A DNA stretch of 64,000 nucleotides from assembly GCA_013112715.1 (NCBI GenBank), contig JABFGB010000010.1, positions 113,490 through 177,489 on the forward strand, read 5' to 3'. A program made the position numbers and the translations under genes. Each line of letters starts with the position of its first letter. Within the stretch, counting starts at the first letter, position 1. The notes beneath the pieces are model-generated. The model saw only the letters and a list, made by a program, of their open reading frames with translations, did not search any database and was not told where the DNA came from. This document shows positions 35,879 through 45,369 of the stretch, in pieces. Source of the stretch: Chloroflexota bacterium (GTDB lineage Bacteria > Chloroflexota > Anaerolineae > Aggregatilineales > J027).

Positions 35879-36348
35879 AACGACGCGATTTTTTGGTGAC
35901 GATTTGGCAGGGCATCGGGGTGTTAGCCACTGGCGGAATGGGTTTTATTGGGCTGCGCTATTTGGCTTCACAAAATCGGGAATCTGCTACAGGTGGCATT
36001 GTCACAGCAGGGTTAGTGGAGAATTTTGCACCCGGTACGGTGACGCCTATCCCCGAAGGCAAATGTTATCTCGTGCGGAATACTACGGGTGGCTTTTTGG
36101 CACTCCATCGCCAGTGTACTCACCTGAGTTGCATTGTGATTTGGGAAGAACGTCAATTCCGCTGCCCCTGTCATGGCTCGGCGTTTACTACAGATGGCAA
36201 GGTCATCTCTCCACCCGCACCCCATCCCCTAACGGCACTTGAAGTACAGATCGAAAATGGGCAGGTGCGGATTGATACTGGCAAACAAATCAAACGCACC
36301 AAGACAACCGCTGAAGATTTTATCTATCCCCCGGAGCAATCAGTGTGA
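35875..36348 (+). CDS. Rieske 2Fe-2S subunit, Tat-type signal
   Basis: 157 residues from the ATG at 35875. N-terminal KRRDFLVTIWQGIGVLATGGMGFIGL is a twin-arginine-like uncleaved anchor, as is usual for Rieske proteins. The cluster-binding motifs are both present: CTHLSC (~81) and CPCHGS (~96), followed by PPAPHPLTALEV. It takes electrons from quinol and passes them to cytochrome c. The first codon overlaps the cytochrome b stop and the last overlaps the GTG of the tetraheme gene. Confidence 0.95.
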   Translation: MKRRDFLVTIWQGIGVLATGGMGFIGLRYLASQNRESATGGIVTAGLVENFAPGTVTPIPEGKCYLVRNTTGGFLALHRQCTHLSCIVIWEERQFRCPCHGSAFTTDGKVISPPAPHPLTALEVQIENGQVRIDTGKQIKRTKTTAEDFIYPPEQSV

Positions 36349-37619
36349 CTCGCTCAATGAAATGGCTCGGACTGCTGGCAACTGTCGGGATTTTGGTGCT
36401 GCTGGCCTTTAATATTTGGCGTGAACCAACCCGGCAAACCAATGCACAGCGAACCTATCGTGCCACCGCGATTGCCGAGGGAACGACGCTCTATGCCATG
36501 TACTGTGCGGAATGTCACGGCGCGGCGGGTGAGGGCCTCAATAACTATCCGTCCCTCGATCAAGCCTTTCTCCGTCAACAGGATGTCGAAGCGCTATATA
36601 AGCTCGTGTCGCGTGGGCATTATGGCACGGACATGGCGGCGTTTGGTTTGCAAGAGGGGGGACTGCTCAATCGGGCACAAATTGAAAGTGTCATTGCGGT
36701 GATTCAGCATGGTTCATGGGCAGAAACCTCGCAGTATGTGTTGGCCGCTGGTTTTCAGCCTGCTGCTTCGGTGGGGGATTCTTCTGATTTTCAAGCTGTG
36801 TATGCCGCCGCCAATAATGACCCGAACACGACCCTAAGCACAGGACGGACGCTTTTTGCCAGTGTGTGTGTTGAGTGTCATGGGGCCAATGGTGAAGGTA
36901 CAGCGGATGCCCCTATGTTAAACAGCGTTTATGTACAAAGCATGTCTGCCGACCAACTGTTGAGCATTATCAATTTTGGGGTATCGGGCACCAAAATGGA
37001 TACCTTCCGCGAACGTTTTTCGTTAGAGGAAAAAGCCGCACTCATCTACCTGTTGCAACATTGGAATGGCGTCGCAGTGGCGGTTGCCCCAACTCCCACG
37101 ATTGATACTAGCGGGGTCACAGTAAGCGGGCAGGTTTTATTTGAAAAATGGTGTGCTCCTTGTCACGGAGTACGAGGGGAGGGTGGGTCTATCGCGCCGC
37201 AATTGAATGATGTGCCGCCGCTTCCGACTGAATTTATCATGACCCGTGTCCGCACAGGCAAAAATGCGATGCCACCTTTCCCGTTGACTGATTTGCCCGA
37301 CCCTGAATTGATGGTGCTGATTGAATATGCCCAATCCAATATTTTTGGTTCAAGCCTGCCTGTACTTACGGAGACGGAATTAGCCACTGCTGCCATGTTG
37401 TATCAGCAGCAGTGTGCGGAATGTCATGGAATGCAAGCTGAGGGCACGGTGGAACAGGGGCCGCCATTGATCAAGACGCCCCCCCTGCACGCCAATTATA
37501 TTGTTTATTTCACGCGCTTTGGATCGGCGAACACCCCCGGCATTCCTGCCAGTACGGTCTCTGATGCCGACTTGCAGTTGATTGTGGCCTATCTACATAG
37601 TCTAGGTATCCACCAGTGA
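36345..37619 (+). CDS. membrane-anchored tetraheme c-type cytochrome
   Basis: 424 residues (GTG start; an ATG at 36357 is an alternative). N-terminal membrane anchor LLATVGILVLLAFNIW. Four tandem mono-heme cytochrome c domains follow with CxxCH at residues ~52 (CAECHG), ~173 (CVECHG), ~268 (CAPCHG) and ~356 (CAECHG), each with G-E-G after the motif and a later Met-containing loop (MPPFPLTD, for example). It probably accepts electrons from the Rieske/cytochrome b module and is the last gene of the operon. Short Pro/Thr linker before domain three. Confidence 0.92.
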   Translation: MTRSMKWLGLLATVGILVLLAFNIWREPTRQTNAQRTYRATAIAEGTTLYAMYCAECHGAAGEGLNNYPSLDQAFLRQQDVEALYKLVSRGHYGTDMAAFGLQEGGLLNRAQIESVIAVIQHGSWAETSQYVLAAGFQPAASVGDSSDFQAVYAAANNDPNTTLSTGRTLFASVCVECHGANGEGTADAPMLNSVYVQSMSADQLLSIINFGVSGTKMDTFRERFSLEEKAALIYLLQHWNGVAVAVAPTPTIDTSGVTVSGQVLFEKWCAPCHGVRGEGGSIAPQLNDVPPLPTEFIMTRVRTGKNAMPPFPLTDLPDPELMVLIEYAQSNIFGSSLPVLTETELATAAMLYQQQCAECHGMQAEGTVEQGPPLIKTPPLHANYIVYFTRFGSANTPGIPASTVSDADLQLIVAYLHSLGIHQ

Positions 37620-37643
37620 CGATTTAGTTGGCTATAGAACGAA

Positions 37644-40600
37644 CTAGGGGAGCACAGCAGGACAAGTCGGGGGTATTGGGCGACCAAAAAATTGCTGCTG
37701 TTCCTGCTCGGTGAGGTTGCGATTGGCAATGCGGCACGCATCCGACATCCATGTGGGGATGCCTGTTTTCCAAAACTGAATGGCCCCCATACGATTGGCT
37801 GAAATCACCTGACGGGTCGTTTCATCAAAGACGAGGCTGGTAAACCACTGATCCTCTTGTTCGAGAGGTTCACCTAACATACTGCGTGACGCGACATCCC
37901 ACCAAATGATTTGCCCGCCACGCCCACTAGAGATAAGTTGGTCTCCATCGTCCGTAAAGGCCAAATCCGTTACCCAGTTCCTATGGCCGATAAGAAGATC
38001 GGCGGAATGTGACGAAAGCCTCCACAGGCGGATGGTATTATCTCGGCTACCGGATGCCAGAGTGTGACCATCCGGGCTAAAAGCCAGCGACAATACATGG
38101 TCAGTATGGCCTTCCAAAGTAGCGATAAGCTCTCTTGTGTCCACGTCCCACAGTCGAATCGTTTTGTCATGGCCCCCGGTTGCAAGCACTTGACCATCTG
38201 GGCTAAATGCCAGCGCCAAGACACCCCCGGTGTTCCCAATCAGGGGGTCGCCAATAGACTCACCTGTTGCCACATCCCAAAATATGACTTGACCATCTTC
38301 GCTGGCTGAAACCAACAGTTGACCATCGGGGCTAAAGGCTACTGACCACACTGGATTTTGGGCAAGGGTGGATACCACCATGCGTTTTTGCGGTTGATAG
38401 TTGACAGTCTCCCACAGGATGATGGTCTGGTCGGCACTGCCAGAGGCCAGCCATGTCCCGTCGGGGCTAAAGGCTACACTCGTAACCGGGCCAGCGTGTT
38501 CTGTCATTTGGGCGACTTGGCGATTTTCGGCTATATCCCAAATGCTGACGGCATCCATTCCGTCATCTTGGGTAGGGCCACCTGACGCCACAGCTAATAT
38601 GGACGAATTGGGTTTTATCGCAAGCTCATTAATCAACAAGTTGGTATGTATTTCGTCTGGTAGGAGATTCAGCAACACCACATCATTGCCGTCAGTAGAA
38701 ACAACAAACCGCCCATCTGGGCTAAAGCCAACACTCCACACTTCATTTTGAGAGATTCGGATTGGGGCGGGAACGGATTGGTTGGGGGCAACTGCCCAAA
38801 ACTTGATGCTTTGATCTGCGCTTGCCGACGCCAATAGGTTGCCGGACGGGTCGAATGCTAGGCTGCGTATCCAATCGGTGTGGGCCTCTTCAAACGTGAG
38901 GATGGGGGTCGTGGTTTCGCCAGCCAAGCGCCATAAAATGATTGACCCATCTGCGCCCGCTGAAGCCAACAGTGACCCGCTAGGATGGAAGGTCACTGCA
39001 AGTACCCAATTGGTATGGGCCGTAAGCGGTTCGCCAATTTCCCGCCCGGTTTTCACATCCCATAGGCGGACGGTATTATCAGCGCTCCCGGAGGCTAAAA
39101 TCGTTCCATCGGGACTAAAGGCAACACTGTAGACAATATCGCTATGGCCTGCCAGTGGCTCATCTAGTGGTTTTTGCGCTGCAACATCCCATATCTGAAT
39201 AAGCCCTGCTTCGCCGCCTGCTGCCAACCACTTGCCATCGGAACTAAAACTAACACTCCACACCGAACCGATACCTGCCTCAATTGGTAGGCCAATCATC
39301 TGACCACTGGTAACATCCCATAGCCGTACCGTGCTATCAGCACTCCCGGAGGCTAAAATCGTTCCATCGGGGCTAAAGGCAAGGCTGTTAATCCACCCTT
39401 CATGACCCATCAATGAAAATTTCTGGGTATGACTGCTGGCATCCCACAAAATCACTCGGTTATCGCGCCCACCAGAAGCAATGTAATGACCATCAGGGCT
39501 AAAGGTGACGGTGCGAATTAAATCGGTATGCCCATGCAAATAGGCTTCAAGGCGCGGCTCAATTTGCAGAGTGCTCAACAGACTGTTCCGTGCCTCATAC
39601 GTGTTGGATACGTTCAGTGCTTCTAAACTGAGCAGCAGGGCCAAATCAATTTGATCGGCATTTGCCAACGCGACAGCAGCTAATTCGCGGGATTGCGCGA
39701 CATGGGCCTCACGATTGGCACGAGCACGCTGGCGTTCAGCCTGATTCGCCCGATCTAATCCCAATCCTGCCAGAATAATCGCAAGGATGGTTAACGTGAT
39801 TAGCACCCCCGCAATCATTCTGCGATACCACGCCAAACGATTACTCAGAGCAATGCTCGCCGAAAGATAGATTTTTTCAACTGGCGATAGATTGATTGTC
39901 CCATAAGTGGATTTAGTCAGGGATTTGAACTGATCTAATCTTGCCCCACGTGCCAAGAATCCGGTGTCTCGATTTGCTTTTAGCCAATCTTGGGTGTTTG
40001 AGGCTAACTGTCGTTGTATCCTCATTTCATCCCGACTGGTTTCGATCCATTGTTGGAGACGATCCCATTCACGAATTAAGGCTTCATGAGCAATTTCAAC
40101 CGTTGGGGCACGGGTCACAGGGTCACGATCAAAGGTCAAAAAACGCTGCTTATAGAAAACATCCAACACTTTTTGAATGGCATCTTTGCGTTCAGGTGAT
40201 TGTTCGGTCAATAGATCGGCTTGGGCAATGCGGCGGCGGACTGGTTCTGAGCCTTCAACAATTGAGATAAGTTGCAGAAAAATCGTCTGCGCCAATGTTT
40301 TTTCTTCGGCATTAAGTGTCAAATACAGTTCGTCGGCCCGGCGCGTCAGTGTGCCTGTCAGCCCTCCCAAACGGCCATACGTATCGAGAGTCAGGATAGA
40401 AGAGGTGTGGCGGTTCTCAAATAATTCTGTGAGGGTATATTGGAGCAAGGGCAGTGCCCCCGGCTGACGAATGACATCCGCGATGATCGTGGCGAGTAAA
40501 ACAGATTCGAGGGTTACATTGGAACGTTGGGCAGGGCCGATAATGGCATATTCTAGTTCTTTTGGCGAAAGTGGCAGGGCAACTTCGGTATGGGCACGAA

Positions 40601-42101
40601 TCAGTTCCCCAAAATTGGGATACAACAGCGGGCGATCATAAAAATCGGCGCGTAAAGTAATCAAAATATGGAGATGGCTTTGGCTGTCTTGAACCGCATT
40701 GACAATATTGGTCAGGAAATAATTTCGCTCGACTTCGCTGCCTACGGAGGTGAAAACTTCTTCAAATTGGTCAATGAAGATGACGGTCTCGCTTTGTGTT
40801 TGTTCAAAAATTTTCTGACCAATGTTTTTTAGGCTATCCAAACACTCTCGGTCAAAGTGAATATTTTCTGAATGGGTGGCGATTTGGAGCAAGCTGACTT
40901 CGAGTTCTCGAATTGGATCAGCACCCGGCGTCATCGTCAAAAAGAAACTGTTTCGAAAGAGTGGGGTCGCTCTGTTCCTTAATGTGGGAATCACCCCAGC
41001 ACGCACCACGCTCGATTTACCACTCCCACTGGGCCCCACTATCGCCAAAAATTGTTCGGTTTCCAAACGACCCACAATCTTGACGATGAGTGTTTCTCGG
41101 CCAAAAAAATCAACCGCATCAACTTCTTCAAACGCCCGTAAGCCTTTATACGGATTTCGCACATTTGACGCATCTTGCTCAAACACCATGGTGCCAAGCT
41201 GCTGGCTCTCGATGACCGTCTGTTTAGCAGTTTCCCCCAGCGCGGTGGCAACAGATGGCAATTGTCTGACGATATTGGCGGCACTGTAGAAGGCCTCCGT
41301 TAACTCGGCTACTGACCTAAAGCGGGCGGCGGCATCCTTATAAGTCGCTTGCCAAATCACCTCATTCATTTTTTCGGGAATATCGGGCCGCTGCAAAGAC
41401 ACCGGCGGGACATTGCCGTACACATGACCTTGGATGAAGTCCTCGCGTGTTTTTCCGATAAAGGGTAGCACACCCGTTAAAAGCTCATACAGCATAATTC
41501 CCAGACTGTAGATGTCGCTGAGAGATGAGGTCGGCTTGCGCATTACCGCTTCGGGCGACATATATTCAGGTGACCCTAAAACATATTTCGCCATTTCTGG
41601 AACTTCATCCATCAAGGACTTGGCGATGCCAAAATCAGAGAGATAGGCATTTCCTTGTTCATCTAAGAGAATATTACCGGGTTTAATATCTTGGTGGACT
41701 ACGCCTTGTGAATGGGCAAATTGGAGTGCGGAGGAAATTTGGGTTAACAGGCCTGCGATGGAGGTTAAAGGGAGACCTTTGGGGTTCAGCAGAACCAATT
41801 TGGCAAGATTGCCCCCGCGTAAGAAGCGCATCACCAGATAGGCTCGATCAGGCTCACGCCAATAGTCATAAAGAGGTACAATGTAGGGATGCTCCAGACG
41901 AGCAATCACATGCGCCTCTACCTCAAACTGACGTATAAAATGGGGATTGTTCGCGTATAGGGGGAGAATTACTTTGATGGCAACATCACGCTCAATGACG
42001 GGTTGATAGGCCCGATATACACTTCCAAACCCACCCTTACCAATCAGCCCACCGAGTACATATCCTCGTATCGTTTGCTGAGAAGACTCTGGATCGTGCA
42101 T
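37644..42101 (-). CDS. Ser/Thr protein kinase - STAND NTPase - membrane helix - double WD40 propeller
   Basis: 1485 residues. Kinase domain ~10-280: glycine loop IGKGGFGSVYRA, VAIKVI lysine, catalytic VVHQDIKPGNILL (HQD for HRD), SDFGIAK, PEYMSPE. STAND-like ATPase ~315-700: FFGRETLIVKIVGRL, Walker A IVGPSGSGKSS (~357), Walker B VIFIDQFEEVF (~442). A transmembrane helix at ~765-790 (AGVLITLTILAIILAGLGL) implies that the WD40 part is outside. Residues ~854-1450 hold 14 WD40 repeats (SPDGxxLASGSxDxTIRLWD), fitting two seven-blade propellers. ATG 42101 was chosen; a TTG lies one codon earlier. The FHA gene lies 15 bp upstream and probably encodes its phospho-reading partner. Confidence 0.93.
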   Translation of the reverse strand: MHDPESSQQTIRGYVLGGLIGKGGFGSVYRAYQPVIERDVAIKVILPLYANNPHFIRQFEVEAHVIARLEHPYIVPLYDYWREPDRAYLVMRFLRGGNLAKLVLLNPKGLPLTSIAGLLTQISSALQFAHSQGVVHQDIKPGNILLDEQGNAYLSDFGIAKSLMDEVPEMAKYVLGSPEYMSPEAVMRKPTSSLSDIYSLGIMLYELLTGVLPFIGKTREDFIQGHVYGNVPPVSLQRPDIPEKMNEVIWQATYKDAAARFRSVAELTEAFYSAANIVRQLPSVATALGETAKQTVIESQQLGTMVFEQDASNVRNPYKGLRAFEEVDAVDFFGRETLIVKIVGRLETEQFLAIVGPSGSGKSSVVRAGVIPTLRNRATPLFRNSFFLTMTPGADPIRELEVSLLQIATHSENIHFDRECLDSLKNIGQKIFEQTQSETVIFIDQFEEVFTSVGSEVERNYFLTNIVNAVQDSQSHLHILITLRADFYDRPLLYPNFGELIRAHTEVALPLSPKELEYAIIGPAQRSNVTLESVLLATIIADVIRQPGALPLLQYTLTELFENRHTSSILTLDTYGRLGGLTGTLTRRADELYLTLNAEEKTLAQTIFLQLISIVEGSEPVRRRIAQADLLTEQSPERKDAIQKVLDVFYKQRFLTFDRDPVTRAPTVEIAHEALIREWDRLQQWIETSRDEMRIQRQLASNTQDWLKANRDTGFLARGARLDQFKSLTKSTYGTINLSPVEKIYLSASIALSNRLAWYRRMIAGVLITLTILAIILAGLGLDRANQAERQRARANREAHVAQSRELAAVALANADQIDLALLLSLEALNVSNTYEARNSLLSTLQIEPRLEAYLHGHTDLIRTVTFSPDGHYIASGGRDNRVILWDASSHTQKFSLMGHEGWINSLAFSPDGTILASGSADSTVRLWDVTSGQMIGLPIEAGIGSVWSVSFSSDGKWLAAGGEAGLIQIWDVAAQKPLDEPLAGHSDIVYSVAFSPDGTILASGSADNTVRLWDVKTGREIGEPLTAHTNWVLAVTFHPSGSLLASAGADGSIILWRLAGETTTPILTFEEAHTDWIRSLAFDPSGNLLASASADQSIKFWAVAPNQSVPAPIRISQNEVWSVGFSPDGRFVVSTDGNDVVLLNLLPDEIHTNLLINELAIKPNSSILAVASGGPTQDDGMDAVSIWDIAENRQVAQMTEHAGPVTSVAFSPDGTWLASGSADQTIILWETVNYQPQKRMVVSTLAQNPVWSVAFSPDGQLLVSASEDGQVIFWDVATGESIGDPLIGNTGGVLALAFSPDGQVLATGGHDKTIRLWDVDTRELIATLEGHTDHVLSLAFSPDGHTLASGSRDNTIRLWRLSSHSADLLIGHRNWVTDLAFTDDGDQLISSGRGGQIIWWDVASRSMLGEPLEQEDQWFTSLVFDETTRQVISANRMGAIQFWKTGIPTWMSDACRIANRNLTEQEQQQFFGRPIPPTCPAVLP

Positions 42102-42116
42102 CAAATGGACAGCCGC

Positions 42117-43124
42117 TTATTCTGTGATGATTTCGAAAGGGCTGGTCAGGATCAATTTGATTAGTGGCTCGATTTTTTCAAAGAATACTTTTTTCTTTTC
42201 TTCCTCTAGGTTATTTGCTCCAAACTGCTCAAGCATAATGGAAGCCAGTTCTTTAACTACCTGATCAATATCCGCAAAACCCGACAGATCAACCATTGCT
42301 TGAGGCGGAAGTGTCTCTTCAGGTGAAACTTGGATGCCTTGCAGTTTCCCTGAAAGTGCCTCCCGTCGTTTGCTAATTTGCTTCCGGCTAAATTCAATTG
42401 CGTTATAGGCCCCGACTAATTTGGCTTGGATCAACGCACGTTCTTTATCGAAGCTGACGGCTTTAATCTGCATTGAGGGGGAAGGTTGATCTTGGACAAC
42501 ACTGATGCAGGCTTCGATTTCTTGGATAGAGTTCAGTAGGTTCAAAAGACCATCTGAGAACAGATTGGGGGTCAATCCCATATTGAGGCCACCGCGTGTA
42601 TCTCGCATGAGCAGGGTCTGCTCAGATAGCTCTACAGACTGAAAATAGACAAACATCAGAAGTTGGCCGAGTCGAATAATATCACCACTTTTGAGTGACT
42701 GACTTTGGTGAGGGAGTAGTTTTGACTCGTTGACCCATGTGCCGTTGCTGCTGCCTAAATCCTGCAAAGTGACTTCTGATCCTGACACTTTAATCTTGGC
42801 ATGTCGGCGCGAGACACCGGATAGATAGCCGTAAAATGGATTTAAGTCAACATCTGGGGGAGGAAGTCCATCTTGATAGCGACCCAGCAAGATTTCTTCT
42901 TTGATCGCTAACTTAAGGGGCTGACCAAAACCGGGCACATAAATCGTGAAAACACCCGGCTGAGGTGAAAAGGGCGATGGCTCAACGGGGGATAATGCCA
43001 AATCGTCCGCAACAGCAACTGTCGTTGAGGATCGGAGGGGTGTCCCACATTTCTCACAAGCGGGTGCGCTGGTAGGGTTTTGATGTTGGCAAACAGAACA
43101 AATGATAAAATCTGAGGTGTTCAA
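42117..43124 (-). CDS. zinc-ribbon and FHA-domain protein
   Basis: 335 residues; the only suitable start is TTG at 43124, with AGGAAG upstream. The N-terminus is a four-cysteine zinc ribbon (CSVCQHQNPTSAPACEKCGTPL). The FHA domain at ~75-185 (EILLGRYQ ... GVSRRHAKIKVSGSEVTLQDLGSSNGTWVNESKLL...LKSGDIIRLGQ) contains the phosphothreonine-binding GR, S-RRH and SSNGT motifs. The C-terminal ~140 residues are helical and unrecognised. FHA domains bind phosphothreonine; the adjacent kinase likely phosphorylates a partner or this protein itself. Confidence 0.9.
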   Translation of the reverse strand: MNTSDFIICSVCQHQNPTSAPACEKCGTPLRSSTTVAVADDLALSPVEPSPFSPQPGVFTIYVPGFGQPLKLAIKEEILLGRYQDGLPPPDVDLNPFYGYLSGVSRRHAKIKVSGSEVTLQDLGSSNGTWVNESKLLPHQSQSLKSGDIIRLGQLLMFVYFQSVELSEQTLLMRDTRGGLNMGLTPNLFSDGLLNLLNSIQEIEACISVVQDQPSPSMQIKAVSFDKERALIQAKLVGAYNAIEFSRKQISKRREALSGKLQGIQVSPEETLPPQAMVDLSGFADIDQVVKELASIMLEQFGANNLEEEKKKVFFEKIEPLIKLILTSPFEIITE

Positions 43125-43160
43125 ATTTACTTCCTCTTGCTCCCTAAAAGGAAAACGGAA

Positions 43161-44843
43161 TTATTTTCTGCGGCGCACTACCATTATCAGGGACGTGAAA
43201 ACTAGAACAGCCCCTACAGCCATTGGGGTTGCAGCAAAACTCATTCCTTCTTGCTCACCCACTTCATCATTTGGGTTGCCGTTGCCATTCCCGTTGTTGC
43301 CGTTGTTACCGTTCCCATTGTTGCCGTTATTCCCATTGCCATTATTTTGGTTACTGGTTTCGGGAGTCGGTTGGGTCACAGTATTATTGTTGGCATTATT
43401 GCCATTCCCATTATTGCCGTTGTTGCCATTATTTTGATTGTTCGCGTTGTTGCCATTCCCGTTATTGCCGTTTCCATTATTCCCGTTGTTGGTTGCTGCG
43501 GAGTTCGATTGGTTCACATTGCTATTAACGGCTTGGCTAGTGCTATTCCCGTTGCCATTGCCATTATTGCCATTATTTCCATTGTTTCCGTTATTGCTGT
43601 TCCCGCTATTGCCACTATTTCCATTGTTTGGAACTGAGTCTGGTGGGTTGGCATTTGAGTTGCTGGGCGGGTTTCCGTTGTTTGCGTTGTCATTATTCCC
43701 GTTGTTGCCAGTGCCATGATTCCCATTGTCCCCGTTGTTTTCTTTATCTTTTTTGTCTTTTTCCTCGCTGGATTCTTCAGTTTCAGCGGGTGGGGCAATC
43801 TCAATGGATTCAGTTAGCAAGTCAGTCGGGAGGGCCTCAATATCTTCAGACTCGTAGGCAGTTGGCTCATAAGGCACATCAGCTGGTCTCATATCGGCGG
43901 TCATCGGAATTTCGATTTTTTCACCTGCCGGAACTTCATATACCATGCCGCCTGAACTGACTTTGGCTTTGCCCTCCAACATCGTAATTTGCATGGTTTC
44001 ATTGGGTCGGGCTTGAATAAAGGCCGTCGAGCCTAGTTCAATGTTGACTTCATTGATGAGCAGGGTTACTTGGGCAACCCCTTCTGGAGTCTGAATCAGC
44101 AAACCATCCGAGGGAATATCGGAACATTCATAGTCATTTGTCCCCGATTGTAGATAAAAGGCTTGCATTGGCGTCTGGTAGGGAGTTTCGCCATCTGTCA
44201 CCGTCAATGTTGCAATATCAGCCACGTCTCCAACATGGCTTGCAGGTATCCAGCCTCGGACTGTGCCATCCATGGACTCGACACGTAACCACGCACTATC
44301 ACTTGTGCGGCCAGTCGCCTTTATCTGCTGGTTGGGTGTCGCAAACCCGAGGGTTTCCGCAATCGGCCATGGTTGAGCAAGTATAGGAACTTCATCTTGG
44401 CCGTCTACTGTTATCTCAATTACCGTAATGGGTGGTACTGCATTTTCAACTTGAACATCCCCAAATAGAATGACAGTAACATTTTGGGGATGCGACGCTG
44501 GAATATCCGCTTGTAGATAGAGTTGAGCGATTCCCCAGATGTTTTCTTGTGGATCAAACGGACTAAGCCTGAGCGACTTCAATGACGCCACTTCCACAAT
44601 ATCACCCGGTTCATCAAATTTGAATGGGCTAGTGTCGTTTTGCGGTTCGGCATTCACCAATAGGTTTCCGTAACATGCCCTATGGCGACCAATCCCGCTG
44701 CAAAGACGTTTAGCAGCTTCTAAGGCAGTCTGGACGGTATCAGAACAAGCGCGAGGGTCATCTTGGGCCTTGGATGAATCTTGAGTCAGTGACATGAATA
44801 TCGCAAGGAGAACCAATATTGTGATGAGCTTGATGAATTTCAT
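43161..44843 (-). CDS. exported FecR/SH3-like protein with Asn/Gly low-complexity tract and C-terminal anchor
   Basis: 560 residues. Signal peptide ~1-26 (LITILVLLAIFMSLTQDSSKA). The middle contains an SH3-like segment (QQIKATGRTSDSAWLRVESMDGTVRGWIPASHV) and a FecR-like beta domain (LINEVNIELGSTAFIQARPNETMQITMLEGKAKVSSGGMVYEVPAGEKIEIPM). An Asn/Gly-rich tract of ~155 residues (NGNNGNGNN type) then precedes a C-terminal transmembrane helix (ATPMAVGAVLVFTSLIMVV) and a basic RRRK tail. It is first in line upstream of the FHA and kinase genes, so it may be an extracellular sensor for them. GGAG precedes the ATG. Function not established. Confidence 0.8.
   Translation of the reverse strand: MKFIKLITILVLLAIFMSLTQDSSKAQDDPRACSDTVQTALEAAKRLCSGIGRHRACYGNLLVNAEPQNDTSPFKFDEPGDIVEVASLKSLRLSPFDPQENIWGIAQLYLQADIPASHPQNVTVILFGDVQVENAVPPITVIEITVDGQDEVPILAQPWPIAETLGFATPNQQIKATGRTSDSAWLRVESMDGTVRGWIPASHVGDVADIATLTVTDGETPYQTPMQAFYLQSGTNDYECSDIPSDGLLIQTPEGVAQVTLLINEVNIELGSTAFIQARPNETMQITMLEGKAKVSSGGMVYEVPAGEKIEIPMTADMRPADVPYEPTAYESEDIEALPTDLLTESIEIAPPAETEESSEEKDKKDKENNGDNGNHGTGNNGNNDNANNGNPPSNSNANPPDSVPNNGNSGNSGNSNNGNNGNNGNNGNGNGNSTSQAVNSNVNQSNSAATNNGNNGNGNNGNGNNANNQNNGNNGNNGNGNNANNNTVTQPTPETSNQNNGNGNNGNNGNGNNGNNGNGNGNPNDEVGEQEGMSFAATPMAVGAVLVFTSLIMVVRRRK
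43263..43750. repeat. low-complexity codon repeat (Asn/Gly tract)
   Basis: Tandem imperfect units such as CCATTATTGCCGTTGTTGCC encode Asn-Gly-Asn-Asn-Gly repeats inside the exported protein gene. The irregular unit length and coding frame show that it is neither a CRISPR nor an iteron array. Confidence 0.85.
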
Positions 44844-44980
44844 GATGCAATGCTCCTACTACCAAAACTTCGAGCTGCCTACTAATAGTTATATCACAAA
44901 TTAGCTGGCTTTTCGGAAAATTTACGTTCTTTACAAACGCACGAGAATTTCCTATGGGGGTCTCAGATACAGATGAGGCT

Positions 44981-45269
44981 CTATATCCCCTCGACCAATG
45001 GGCATAGGGGGGTGCAGTGATTATGTGCTGGCGGTATGCCCCTAAAACTGAGATATAGCCCACGATATATCCATTTGCCCACAGCGAAACAGACCCTGAA
45101 CCGCTAACACGCGCTCCCCATCAGGGTCTTGCCCACTTACTGGAATCAATAGCCTATCCACAACGATCACAACTAGAGATTTCTTTGACGACTGCCTAAA
45201 GAGGGGGTTGCAGGGAGAGTGTCGAATTCTCCCTGCGCCATCTGAAGTCGGCCATTAACAGTGACTTCA
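44981..45269. other. dyad-rich non-coding region upstream of parA
   Basis: The 526-bp gap 44844-45369 has no convincing gene but several inverted repeats. A nested pair is formed by CTATATC (44981-44987) with GATATAG (45052-45058), around GGGCATA (45000-45006) with TATGCCC (45035-45041). Next come AGACCCTGA (45091-45099) with TCAGGGTCT (45121-45129), GCAGGGAGA (45210-45218) with TCTCCCTGC (45228-45236), and TGAAGTC (45243-45249) with GACTTCA (45263-45269). Possible roles: partition or incompatibility sites, operators, an attachment region, or a structured leader. The third hairpin superficially resembles a tRNA T-arm but lacks the TTCRA loop. Confidence 0.45.
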
Positions 45270-45369
45270 AGACGTAGTGTACCACCAATTCGGCGGGTGC
45301 TCGTTGTTGAAGCAATCACTGAAGGCAAATCGCAAGTGTGTTCGGGGTTTACCATCAGGAGGCTATTTC

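Noticed and set aside
43263..43750. Repetitive block considered as a CRISPR array or iterons
   Set aside because: Units are short, irregular and in frame, encoding an Asn/Gly tract with no spacers.
45204..45240. Hairpin followed by GCCA resembling a tRNA 3' end
   Set aside because: The loop lacks the TTCRA sequence and no D- or anticodon-arm can be formed upstream.
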